A stretch of DNA of 64,000 nt, from contig NZ_JAOQJE010000013.1 in NCBI RefSeq assembly GCF_025567315.1, positions 14,724-78,723 of the forward strand. Direction: 5' to 3'. The notes under the pieces were generated by a model. That model saw only the letters and a program-made list of their open reading frames with translations. It was not told the DNA's origin and ran no database searches. Of this stretch, positions 1 to 7,250 are shown piece after piece. Position numbers and translations under genes: made by a program. The first letter of the stretch is position 1; every line of letters begins with the position of its first letter. The DNA comes from Agathobaculum ammoniilyticum (lineage in GTDB: Bacteria; Bacillota; Clostridia; Oscillospirales; Butyricicoccaceae).

Positions 1-59
1 ACTAATGGTCCTATGTCAAGATTTAGCACCAGTTAAAAAGAGAAGTTAATCCTCAACTT

Positions 60-992
60 AACTTACTAAGAACAGTTTGTCTGTGTTTGCTCATAAAGTA
101 ATTCAAAGTCATTTGGCGACATGAGTGGATACGTTTGGTATTGTAAAAAGCTTCGATGTACTCGAATACCAGACGATACGCCTACCGGTAATCCTGTATT
201 TTAAACCGGTTCAGCCATTCCCGTTTGACAAGCGCGTGAAACGATTCGATGCATGCATTATCCCACGGAAAAGCCTTTTTCGAGTAGCTGCGCTGCATTT
301 TTGCAGTAGCTTCTCGCTATGCCTGGGATACATACTGGCTTCCTCTGTCACTGTGGATGATTAACGATAGTTCTGTGCTGCGTCTGGCTTTCGCTTTACC
401 AATGGTGTCAATCACACAGGATACCTCTCAAATCTGACTGAGTGTCCAAGCAATAATCTTTCAGGAAAACAGATCTATAATGCTTGTCAGATAGACAAAG
501 CCTTTGTTTGTCAAGATATATGTAATATCGCTACACCATACCGCATTTGGACGATCAGGAGTAAACTGTTCATTCAGGATATTTTGAAGTTCGTTGTTGA
601 AATCGAAATCTATGGTAGTGATCGTCCACGGTTTCACCCATTTGGCCTTGATCCCCATTTCCTTCATATATTTCCCAACAGTACGTTCTACGTTCTGGGA
701 TGATCTCTCCATTCTGACGCAACTTTCTGGTGATTTGGGGAGTTCTGTAGTTTTGCTTGGATTCATCATGAATATCCTGTATTTTGGCTTTTATGTATTC
801 CCTGCGCTTTTCCGTATCGGTAGGGGTATGTTTCAACCATGAACGGTATCCAGACCGCGAAACGCCTAAATAGTTCAGCATTCCGGAAACGGAAACCCGG
901 CGATCCTGTTTTCTGGCAGCTTCCGTCTTTTCAGAAACCTCTATATAAATGGCTTCTGTTATTTTCCCAAAATGCTGATAACTTTTTAGCAC
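60..992 (-). pseudogene. IS3-family transposase OrfB remnant (rve domain)
   Basis: The minus-strand OrfB contains SVSGMLNYLGVSRSGYRSWL, the PDRPNAVWCSDITY segment holding the first catalytic Asp, IHSDRGSQYVSQA with the second, and AFPWDNACIESFHALVKREW with the catalytic Glu. A frameshift lies near 690-720 between the N-terminal and core parts. In-frame stops occur after IIDLFS (461-463), in SQI*EVSC, after SQYVSQA and after KIQDYR, and the C-terminus is shifted. The catalytic residues can still be recognised, but the gene cannot give a functional transposase. Confidence 0.75.
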
Positions 993-1004
993 ATCGAGTG
1001 TGTC

Positions 1005-1270
1005 CTAGGCATCACGAAGCTCACGTTTCAAATGGGCAATCTCTTTCTGCTCATCAGAAGCGTAATTACCGGAGCCATGAATAGGGATATTTCCAGACTC
1101 CCTGAAATTCTTCAGCCATTTCGTCAGAGTGCTGTCACCTACACCGAGATTCTGAGCACAGCCACGAACACTAAGTTCTTTATGATCAAGATAGTACTGG
1201 ACTGAATCCAGTTTAAACCGTTTGTCATGCTGCTTTGCATAATGAGATCCTCTTTCAAGACTATACTTCT
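1005..1270 (-). pseudogene. IS3-family transposase OrfA remnant
   Basis: The minus strand encodes an OrfA-like helix-turn-helix protein containing KRFKLDSVQYYLDHKELSVR and LGVGDSTLTKWLKNF, typical of IS3-family OrfA. It ends at a premature TAG (1005-1007) inside the expected RELRDAQDTLDVLKK tail. No ATG lies in frame at its beginning, because a TAG sits just upstream. The A-run that normally drives OrfA/OrfB frameshifting appears to have lost a base. It is a broken gene. Confidence 0.7.
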
Positions 1271-1334
1271 ATTGTATCATCTATTGCTTATTGGGAATTT
1301 GCTCATTTTGACTTGTACTATTTTTATTCTATCA

Positions 1335-1413
1335 GCAGCGTGCCTCTGAATGAGCACTGGACGGATGACATCGAAAAGGACTTCCGCAATCGGCAGAAGA
1401 AAGGACGGCAGTG
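1335..1413 (+). pseudogene. Short coding remnant beside the IS
   Basis: Just right of the IS end the plus strand reads SSVPLNEHWTDDIEKDFRNR followed by QKKGRQ and a TGA (1411-1413). It has the composition of a real C-terminus but no start. It may be the tail of a gene interrupted by the IS3 insertion. The family is not recognised. Confidence 0.25.
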
Positions 1414-1526
1414 ATCTGTTGTCAAGACAAATGAAGGGCGGAGGTCACACCTTTGTCTTGGAATAAAATTAGGCCATCACTTCAGCTTGGTGCCGGTCTG
1501 GACAGCGCTTGTTTAATCCCCTTTAG

Positions 1527-1700
1527 TTTGGAAGCATTGGGGAAGGCGAGCAAACGATAGCTGAAGTCGTTCAAACTATGTACTATGAGGGATATGATTT
1601 CACGCATTTCTGTTCCATGTCTATCCCTGCGATGCTTGTGGAGGCTATTGTTCGATTGGGCTATGCTGTCAAGCGTATCAAGGAAAGGCACACCGTTTAG
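1527..1700 (+). pseudogene. C-terminal fragment of an unidentified gene
   Basis: After an in-frame TAG (1524-1526) the plus strand has a 57-residue open stretch, EGEQTIAEVVQTMYYEGYDF and onward, ending RLGYAVKRIKERHTV. Its amino acid composition looks genuinely coding. It has no start codon or ribosome site, so I read it as the 3' end of a truncated gene, probably from the same integrative element as the neighbouring fragments. The overlapping minus-strand ORF (1482-1691) is less convincing. I do not recognise the family. Confidence 0.35.
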
Positions 1701-2003
1701 GATTTCATTTTATTTTCCTTGAATAGAGCGAAGTACACAAAGTTGCTAACTATGTTGTTTATAGGCTATGCGGGAGCAGGGACAGCGAATAAAGGCAAGG
1801 CATATTTTCCTCGAATCCAGTTTCTATCAATTATCTGCAGCAGATCGCTTTCGCAAAAGACTCGTATAGACAATTCAAGTGGATTTTACTTGAAAAGCCA
1901 GCTCTGGCGAGATGCCTATGTACGAGGAAAAAGCAGCAAAGAACTTGATTGTGTGTTTGCGGAAGAAGAAAAAAACTTTGTTATCGTTACCTTGGTGATG
2001 GTT

Positions 2004-2207
2004 ATGAATCTCAGAATCCGAGACTTGCGTGAAGATGCTGACCTGACGCAAAAGCAGATCTCAGAAATTATTTTGTGCGATCAATCCCTTTATTCCAAGT
2101 ACGAGCGCGGGGAACGTGTATTGCCGTTCGATCTGGCAGTCAAATTAGCCGACTATTATCAGGTATCGCTGGACTATCTGTTCGGCCGTAGCAACAAACG
2201 AAAGTAA
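2004..2207 (+). CDS. Small XRE-family HTH regulator
   Basis: This 67-residue protein is almost entirely a Cro/C1-type helix-turn-helix: MNLRIRDLREDADLTQKQIS, then LYSKYERGERVLPFDLAVKL and the usual C-terminal ADYYQVSLDYLFGRS. It should bind DNA as a dimer. I chose the ATG at 2004 because the HTH family normally begins there; an ATG at 1998 is an alternative. The frame is open further upstream (from 1719), but that part looks like decayed sequence. Such short XRE proteins are common in Tn1549-like integrative elements, which fits the flanking debris. Confidence 0.6.
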   Translation: MNLRIRDLREDADLTQKQISEIILCDQSLYSKYERGERVLPFDLAVKLADYYQVSLDYLFGRSNKRK

Positions 2208-2265
2208 ATACATAACAAAGCGGTACGGAGCATCCCGTACCGCTTTGTTATTTCGCTTGTAACAG

Positions 2266-3239
2266 TCACACCCCGACCCGCGCTTTTGTCGGCAGCGTAC
2301 CCCGCTGCCGCAGCACCGGCTGCTGAAAATCCCACGCGATAATACGCACCGGCGCTTCCGGGTCAGGCTCCTGCGCGAGATACTCCAGCAGTTCCATCCA
2401 TTGCCCATGAAGAAGGGATAGTGTAATGCCTGCCTTTTCTTCCTCCTGCTCTTCCATCTGCGCAATGGTAACGCACCAGCCCTTCCGGTCAAAGTGCTGC
2501 ACAAGGGCTTGTGCCAACCCATCCAACGGCAGCAGGATTGCGTTGTCCTCCCATGTAATATGGAGTTCATCTTCATATGCCGGAGTGAACGTGGAGCCTT
2601 TTTCAGCGCCCAGAGCGAATATTCCAGAATGTCTGCGATCGCTTCGGGCGTTTCGACGAGGATCACTTTCTCAAACGACATCATTGCCCCGACCAGCCGC
2701 ACGGCGGCGTTTTTCTCGCCGTTGGGATTGAGCCGTTGGTTGCCGTTCCCGAAGTGGTACACCAGATGGAGAAAACGTTCTTCATCATAGATGCAGCCGA
2801 CAAACCGGGAATATTTCAGGCTGTCTGTGCTGCGGACAGCCTGTCGTTCCTGTTCGCGCTTAATCTGTAAGGATGTCTGATACTTGCGCCTGCAAAGCAG
2901 GACGAAGAACAGCCGCGCCTCGTTGGTGCGGCTGCGCCGAACCGCCTTTTCGATGCTGTGCGTGCCCGTCGGCTTGTCCCAGATGAAAGCGTTCGACTTC
3001 CTACGGTCTTTTTGCCTCAAGCGGCAATAGGCTTCAAATCCGGAATCTGTAACGAAAAAGCTCTTGTGCCCTGGTGCCTTGACAACTTCCAGATACCCCG
3101 CGCGGCATAGCTTCTGAAACGCATCCTGTGTGCGCGCATAATTGCTTCCGAGCAATTTGGGCGCATGGTACGGCAGTTGCCCGCAGACCACACTGACTTG
3201 CAGCAAGAGCCATGCCGCGCTGTTCCTACCTATCCGCAT
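2266..3239 (-). pseudogene. Replication-relaxation-like protein, frameshifted
   Basis: The minus-strand gene starts MRIGRNSAAWLLLQVSVVCG. It has an N-terminal winged-helix-like region (DAFQKLCRAGYLEVVKAPGH) and resembles the replication-relaxation family of integrative elements. The first frame is good to about 2590. After that the sensible protein (LPLDGLAQALVQHFDRKGWC ... DFQQPVLRQRGTLPTKARVGV) continues in another frame to a stop at 2266. A single indel near 2570-2600 therefore breaks the gene. Its start overlaps the end of an upstream remnant, the usual sign of a coupled operon. The family call is from memory of the pattern and is moderate. Confidence 0.5.
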
Positions 3240-3448
3240 TGTACCCTGCTCCCAGATCGAAAACCGGGATTTTGCCGGGCCGGATGCAGATCACGGTCTA
3301 ATCCCTGTCGCCCCAGCAGCTCGTCTCGACATTGGAACAATAGATGCCGCTGTCGCTGGTCAGCAGGTGCCGCGCAATGATGTTCAGCGCTGTGCGGTTT
3401 TTTTCATTTCATCAAGACGTGGCGCGGGTTTTGAGTGTTTTTGAAACG
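3226..3448 (-). pseudogene. Broken small gene upstream of the replication-relaxation-like gene
   Basis: On the minus strand the peptide NRTALNIIARHLLTSDSGIY continues CSNVETSCWGDRD, a TAG, then TVICIRPGKIPVFDLGAGYN and ADR, with its stop at 3226-3228 overlapping the next gene's ATG. The 5' part (KHSKPAPRLDEMKK) is in another frame, separated by a run of seven A (about 3400), which points to a homopolymer indel. So it carries one frameshift and one nonsense codon. The protein family is unknown to me. Confidence 0.4.
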
Positions 3449-3535
3449 CATTTTTATTTTTCTAAACAAGCATCAAAAACGCCAAAAAACCAAGTCATGC
3501 AACACGAAAAAAAGGGAGGGTGGTGCCGTTTCCTT

Positions 3536-3760
3536 TTATTCTTTCCTGCGCGGATAGGGTTTTCGCTCATCTGTAAAATCCAGCAGATAGTCAATACTGG
3601 TATCATAAAATTCAGCAAGACGTTTTAATTGTTGTGCTGGAATGCTGATATTGCCTAACTCATAGTCTGAATATGTTGTTTGATGCACCTGTAGCAAATC
3701 AGCCACCTGTTTCTGACTCATATCCTTGTCGTTTCGCATCCCTCTCATATGCTCATACAT
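3536..3760 (-). CDS. XRE-family HTH regulator with its own operators
   Basis: This 74-residue protein has a Cro/C1 HTH: MYEHMRGMRNDKDMSQKQVA, DLLQVHQTTYSDYELGNISI, then LKRLAEFYDTSIDYLLDFTD. The ATG at 3760 is preceded by GAGGTG at seven bases, so the longer frame back to 3790 is not needed. It is divergent from the small gene at 3852. The intergenic space holds two 15-bp palindromes that are its probable operators, so it likely represses both itself and the divergent gene. Confidence 0.75.
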   Translation of the reverse strand: MYEHMRGMRNDKDMSQKQVADLLQVHQTTYSDYELGNISIPAQQLKRLAEFYDTSIDYLLDFTDERKPYPRRKE

Positions 3761-3788
3761 GCTATTCACCTCAAAGCAAGTATGGCTC

Positions 3789-3803
3789 AAGGATATATTC
3801 CTT
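3789..3803. promoter_or_regulatory. Operator 1 (palindrome AAGGATATATTCCTT)
   Basis: This 15-bp inverted repeat is AAGGA-TATAT-TCCTT, upstream of the -35 of the plus-strand promoter and close to the XRE gene start. It closely matches the second palindrome 25 bp away, centre to centre (just over two helical turns). This supports a paired repressor-binding arrangement. Confidence 0.6.
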
Positions 3804-3804
3804 A

Positions 3805-3833
3805 TTGATTTTGAAGGGTATTTCCCTTATAAT
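3805..3833 (+). promoter_or_regulatory. Sigma-A promoter for the 3852 gene
   Basis: TTGATT (3805-3810), a 17-bp spacer and a perfect TATAAT (3828-3833). The second operator fills the spacer and touches the -10, so bound repressor would block RNA polymerase. Confidence 0.7.
3814..3828. promoter_or_regulatory. Operator 2 (palindrome AAGGGTATTTCCCTT)
   Basis: This 15-bp inverted repeat, AAGGG-TATTT-CCCTT, lies between the -35 and -10 of the plus-strand promoter. It shares the AAGG(A/G)TAT half-site pattern with operator 1. Confidence 0.6.
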
Positions 3834-3851
3834 AGTCTTGAGGTGATTGCT

Positions 3852-4109
3852 TTGGAGAAAAACGAATTATTTCTGGAGGTATTCCGCGAGGTCCTTTCCA
3901 AGCAGGATATCCGCGTGGAATTCCCGTCCCTCATCGGAGTGGACGTCAATAAGCTGATGGATTCTATTTATTACCGCGCGCTCAACCGGATCAAGGGCTA
4001 TATCCGCGACGACAGCCTTTCCGATCCGGAATGCTTTCAACAGATCGAGCTTGTCATTTCCACTTTGGAGCATCTGGGCAGCAGCGGCGGCTTCCGTCAC
4101 GATTTTTGA
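3852..4109 (+). CDS. Small hypothetical protein
   Basis: This 85-residue acidic soluble protein (EKNELFLEVFREVLSKQDIR ... QQIELVISTLEHLGSSGGFR) has no motif I recognise. I start it at TTG 3852 because AGGTGA lies six bases upstream; no ATG is in frame in the conserved-looking part. It is expressed from the operator-controlled promoter divergent from the XRE regulator, so it is probably that regulator's target. A strong terminator follows. Confidence 0.55.
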   Translation: MEKNELFLEVFREVLSKQDIRVEFPSLIGVDVNKLMDSIYYRALNRIKGYIRDDSLSDPECFQQIELVISTLEHLGSSGGFRHDF

Positions 4110-4150
4110 CCGTCGCGCTTCCCCTTTTCCGCTCCGTGCGCTGTCCCCCG

Positions 4151-4188
4151 CCTCCCGCGCAGCATAGACTGCGCGGGAGGGTTTTTTT
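4151..4188 (+). terminator. Intrinsic terminator that also carries the next gene's ribosome site
   Basis: A 12-bp perfect stem (CCTCCCGCGCAG with CTGCGCGGGAGG) and a six-base loop are followed by seven T. The GGGAGG of the 3' arm sits eight bases before the ATG at 4189, so the Shine-Dalgarno of the glycosyltransferase is inside the terminator stem. Confidence 0.85.
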
Positions 4189-5271
4189 ATGGTTTCCATT
4201 AGTCTTTGCATGATCGTGAAGGATGAAGAGGCGGTGCTGGCGCGCTGTCTGGACAGCGTGCAGGGGATCGCAGACGAGATCATTATTGTCGATACTGGTT
4301 CCTCCGACCAGACCAGGGCCATCGCGTCACAATACGGCAGGGTGCTGGACTTTGCCTGGTGCAATGATTTTTCTGCTGCGCGCAATTATTCGTTCGCGCA
4401 GGCGGGCTGCGATTATATCCTGTGGCTGGACGCGGACGATGTGATACCGCCGGAGAGCCGCGCGGGCTTTGCCGCGCTCAAGCAACAGCTTGCGGAAGCA
4501 GCCGCCGACGTTGTCATGCTTCCCTATCATGTGGCGTTCGACCCGCAGGGCAAGCCGACGTTTGTTTATTTTCGGGAGCGCCTGCTCCGGCGGGCAGCCG
4601 GATTTACCTGGCAGGGTGCGGTGCATGAGTGCATCACCCCACAAGGACGCATTTTGTATGCGGACGCAGCTGTCGAACACCGCAAGGAGCGGAAAACAGA
4701 CAGCCGCCGCAATCTTGATATTTATGAAAAGCAGCGCGCCGAAAAAGGAACACTGACCGCGCGCGAGCAGTTTTATTATGCGCGCGAGCTGATGGCGCAT
4801 CAGCAGTGGGACGCGGCTGTGGCTGCGTTCCGTGATTTCCTATCCCGTCCGGACGGTTGGCCCGAAAACCGGATAGAGGCCTGCCGCAACCTGTCCGACT
4901 GCCTCTGCACGCTCGGGCAACGGGACGAAGCGAAAGCCGCCCTGCTTCTGTCCTTTTCCATGGATGAACCGCGCGGGGAAACCTGCTGTGCGCTCGCCGC
5001 GCTTGAATTGCAGGAGGAGCATTATGCCTTGGCCAGGTTCTGGTACGAAACCGCCTTGCGTGCGCCGCGCAGGACAGAACGGGGCGGTTTTGTGCAGGTT
5101 TCCTGCTATGGGTATATCCCCTGTCTGGGGCTGTGCGTGTGCTGCGACCACTTGGGGCAGCATGACGAAGCCGCCGCATGGAACGAGCATGCCGCGGCTT
5201 TCTGGCCGGATTCCCCCGCAGTCGCCTACAACCGCCGGTATTTTGCGCAGCGCGCCTCCGGTGCGGAGTGA
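4189..5271 (+). CDS. Family 2 glycosyltransferase with TPR-like tail
   Basis: This 360-residue protein has a GT-A fold N-terminus: ISLCMIVKDEEAVLARCLDS at the start, IIIVDTGSSDQT for the nucleotide site and ILWLDADDV with the DxDD metal-binding acids near residue 84. The C-terminal half (after about residue 190) is helical and repeat-like (EQFYYARELMAHQQWDAAVA, EACRNLSDCLCTLGQRDEAK), as in SunS-like and other protein glycosyltransferases with TPRs. It is cytoplasmic, with no membrane segment. The next gene is a collagen-like protein with Thr in almost every triplet. In C. difficile a glycosyltransferase (SgtA) sits next to bclA3 and glycosylates it, so I infer that this enzyme glycosylates the collagen-like neighbour. 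Confidence 0.8.
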   Translation: MVSISLCMIVKDEEAVLARCLDSVQGIADEIIIVDTGSSDQTRAIASQYGRVLDFAWCNDFSAARNYSFAQAGCDYILWLDADDVIPPESRAGFAALKQQLAEAAADVVMLPYHVAFDPQGKPTFVYFRERLLRRAAGFTWQGAVHECITPQGRILYADAAVEHRKERKTDSRRNLDIYEKQRAEKGTLTAREQFYYARELMAHQQWDAAVAAFRDFLSRPDGWPENRIEACRNLSDCLCTLGQRDEAKAALLLSFSMDEPRGETCCALAALELQEEHYALARFWYETALRAPRRTERGGFVQVSCYGYIPCLGLCVCCDHLGQHDEAAAWNEHAAAFWPDSPAVAYNRRYFAQRASGAE

Positions 5272-5346
5272 CCGGAGACCGCCCCCACGCATAGAATGCA
5301 GTGCCGAATGATATTATCCGGCAAATTTCCCGAAAGGAAGAAAGAC

Positions 5347-6852
5347 ATGTACGATCGCTCACAATTTGTTGGACGGGACGGTTCCGGCTGCTCCTCCGAC
5401 AAGTGGATGGATAAGATCTGCGGCGGCACATGCGGCGGCCAGCAATGCCCGCCCGGTCCCACAGGCCCGACAGGACCTGAAGGCCCGCGCGGGTATCGCG
5501 GCGAACGTGGTCCGATGGGGCCGCGCGGCTTTACGGGTGCGACCGGTCCTCAGGGGCCGGGAGGTTTCCCGGGCGCGACGGGTGCGACAGGCGCAACAGG
5601 CGCGACAGGCGCAACAGGCGCAACAGGGCCCGCCGGCGGCCCGACCGGCCCCACCGGCGCGACAGGGCCGACCGGCCCCACCGGTGCTACCGGACCGACA
5701 GGTCCCACGGGTGCTACCGGCTTCGGCGCAATTGGACCTACTGGCCCCACGGGGCCGACTGGCGCGACCGGACCGACCGGACCTACGGGCGTGACGGGTA
5801 CCGGTGCGACTGGGCCGACCGGTCCCACAGGTGCAACAGGTCCCACAGGCCCGACTGGCGCAACTGGCACCGGAGCAACTGGACCCACTGGTCCCACGGG
5901 TGCAACCGGTCCAACTGGCGCGACCGGACCTACCGGACCTACGGGCGTGACGGGTACCGGTGCGACTGGGCCGACCGGTCCCACAGGTGCAACGGGTCCC
6001 ACAGGCCCGACAGGCGCAACTGGCACCGGAGCAACTGGACCCACTGGTCCCACGGGTGCAACCGGTCCAACTGGCGCGACCGGACCTACCGGACCTACGG
6101 GCGTGACGGGTACCGGTGCGACTGGGCCGACCGGTCCCACAGGTGCAACAGGTCCCACAGGCCCGACTGGCGCAACTGGCACCGGAGCAACTGGACCCAC
6201 CGGTCCCACGGGTGCAACTGGTCCAACCGGACCAACCGGCCCCACTGGTCCCACGGGTGCAACCGGCCCAACCGGTGAAGATGGCGATGCCGCCACCGTC
6301 CGTGTCGGCACAGTTACCACCGGAGATCCCGGCACCGAAGCCAGCGTCGTCAACTCGGGTACGGAAAAAGACGCTGTACTCGATTTTACGATTCCCAGAG
6401 GGCAGGATGGCCAAAGCGGTGCGACGGTCAACCTGTTATCCGCCTATTCCATCCCCTCGCACCCCGGCGGCACAGAAAATAACGCCCTGATTTTTGACCG
6501 GAACGCACTTTCCTACGGCACTTCCATCTCGCACGAGCTCAACAGCGCAATTTTCACCATCAACCATCCCGGCGTTTATGCCGTGGTCTTTGACGGCGGC
6601 ATGGCGCCTGGAAGCGGTGTGACATTCCCCTATAATATCAGCTTTACGCTTGAGTTAAACGGGTCCTTTGTCGCTGGCGCTTCCGCATCGCATAACTTCC
6701 ACACTTCGACCGAAACTGTAAGCATTGCGTTCACATCGCCGGTAGCGGTTTCCTCCGCCCCTGCCACGCTGCGGGTCATTGGCAGCGGAAGCACGTATTT
6801 TTACAGCAACATTTCCCTGACAATCTACCGGCTCGGCGATATCCCCACTTAA
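5347..6852 (+). CDS. Collagen-like (BclA-type) surface or spore protein
   Basis: This 501-residue protein has a short Cys/Gly-rich leader (MYDRSQFVGRDGSGCSSDKW ... GGTCGGQQCPP). A collagen-like region of about 300 residues follows, mostly GPT and GAT triplets. The C-terminal domain of about 150 residues (VRVGTVTTGDPGTEASVVNS, then NLLSAYSIPSHPGG to SNISLTIYRLGDIPT) is a probable BclA/C1q-like trimerisation head. I start at ATG 5347, which is preceded by AAAGGAAG; an upstream in-frame ATG at 5296 lacks a ribosome site. The family forms trimeric filaments on spores or cell surfaces. Thr-rich triplets are classic O-glycosylation sites, matching the glycosyltransferase just upstream. The core carries 156-bp DNA repeats and regular interruptions of the triplet register. 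Confidence 0.85.
   Translation: MYDRSQFVGRDGSGCSSDKWMDKICGGTCGGQQCPPGPTGPTGPEGPRGYRGERGPMGPRGFTGATGPQGPGGFPGATGATGATGATGATGATGPAGGPTGPTGATGPTGPTGATGPTGPTGATGFGAIGPTGPTGPTGATGPTGPTGVTGTGATGPTGPTGATGPTGPTGATGTGATGPTGPTGATGPTGATGPTGPTGVTGTGATGPTGPTGATGPTGPTGATGTGATGPTGPTGATGPTGATGPTGPTGVTGTGATGPTGPTGATGPTGPTGATGTGATGPTGPTGATGPTGPTGPTGPTGATGPTGEDGDAATVRVGTVTTGDPGTEASVVNSGTEKDAVLDFTIPRGQDGQSGATVNLLSAYSIPSHPGGTENNALIFDRNALSYGTSISHELNSAIFTINHPGVYAVVFDGGMAPGSGVTFPYNISFTLELNGSFVAGASASHNFHTSTETVSIAFTSPVAVSSAPATLRVIGSGSTYFYSNISLTIYRLGDIPT
5788..6255 (+). repeat. Three tandem 156-bp repeats inside the collagen-like gene
   Basis: Units begin at 5788, 5944 and 6100, each with GGCGTGACGGGTACCGG. The first two are almost identical at DNA level, with scattered silent changes; the third diverges near its end. 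Each encodes 52 residues, which is 18 triplets minus two residues, because a GTGATG break occurs twice per unit. Confidence 0.85.
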
Positions 6853-6886
6853 CGCTGTTTCTGGCGCGCGTCCGGACGGCTGATAA

Positions 6887-6927
6887 GAAAACGGAAACGG
6901 GAAATTCCCGTTTCCGTTTTCTTTTTT
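6887..6927. terminator. Bidirectional terminator between collagen gene and trxA
   Basis: A long stem (GAAAACGGAAACGGG with its complement) is followed by TTTTTT on the plus strand and by A/T-rich sequence on the other side. It can end transcription from both convergent genes. Confidence 0.8.
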
Positions 6928-7231
6928 ACAGCAGCGCAAGAATATTGGCTTTGGGCATCGCGCCGACCGCTTTATTCGCGGGCTGGCCGTCCTTGATTAC
7001 GACCAGTGTCGGAATGCTCATTACGCCGAACTCCTGCGCGAGCGCGCCCTGTTCGTCCACATTGATTTTGCCGACTTTAATATCCGCGCGCTCTTCCGCG
7101 ATCTCGTCCACAATTGGAGAAACCATGCGGCACGGGCCGCACCAGCTCGCCCAGAAATCGAGCAGAACCGGCTTGTCCGACTGCAGTACCTCCTGTTCAA
7201 AATTATCCTTTGTAATGGTTAAAACCGCCAT
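6926..7231 (-). CDS. trxA: Thioredoxin
   Basis: This 101-residue single-domain thioredoxin has the WCGPCR redox motif (residues about 29-34), an FDxxAxWCGPC-type strand (LLDFWASWCGPCRMVSPIVD) and the cis-proline loop MSIPTLVVIKDG. It reduces protein disulphides in the cytoplasm with thioredoxin reductase, which is not in this window. It lies 19 bp downstream of the oxoguanine glycosylase gene on the same strand, so it is probably the last gene of a three-gene unit with a redox or oxidative-damage theme. Confidence 0.95.
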   Translation of the reverse strand: MAVLTITKDNFEQEVLQSDKPVLLDFWASWCGPCRMVSPIVDEIAEERADIKVGKINVDEQGALAQEFGVMSIPTLVVIKDGQPANKAVGAMPKANILALL

Positions 7232-7250
7232 ATTCCTACACTCCTTTGCT

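Larger units (their letters stand above)
6..1320 (-). mobile_element. Decayed IS3-family insertion sequence
   Basis: An IS3-type element reads on the minus strand: an OrfA-like HTH protein, then OrfB with an rve (DDE) integrase core. Imperfect terminal inverted repeats are visible. The left end is about 6-28 (TGGTCCTATGTCAAGATTTA) and the right end about 1300-1320 (minus strand begins TAGTACAAGTCAAAATGAGC). No clear target duplication flanks these ends. Both transposase frames carry several in-frame stops and at least one frameshift, so the element should not move without help. The boundaries come from the repeat alignment and may be off by a few bases. Confidence 0.75.

Noticed and set aside
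125..364. 79-residue plus-strand ORF at the left end
   Set aside because: It lies antisense to the recognisable transposase OrfB core and has no ribosome site.
1482..1691. 69-residue minus-strand ORF
   Set aside because: The plus-strand frame over the same bases looks more protein-like, and no ribosome site supports the minus-strand start.
5788..6255. Could the 156-bp tandem units be a CRISPR array?
   Set aside because: The units are contiguous coding repeats with no unique spacers and encode collagen triplets.
5359..6431. Long minus-strand ORFs (351 and 293 residues, Gly/Ser/Cys- and Pro/Val-rich)
   Set aside because: They are antisense shadows of the collagen-like repeat; their composition simply mirrors the GPT/GAT codons and they lack ribosome sites.
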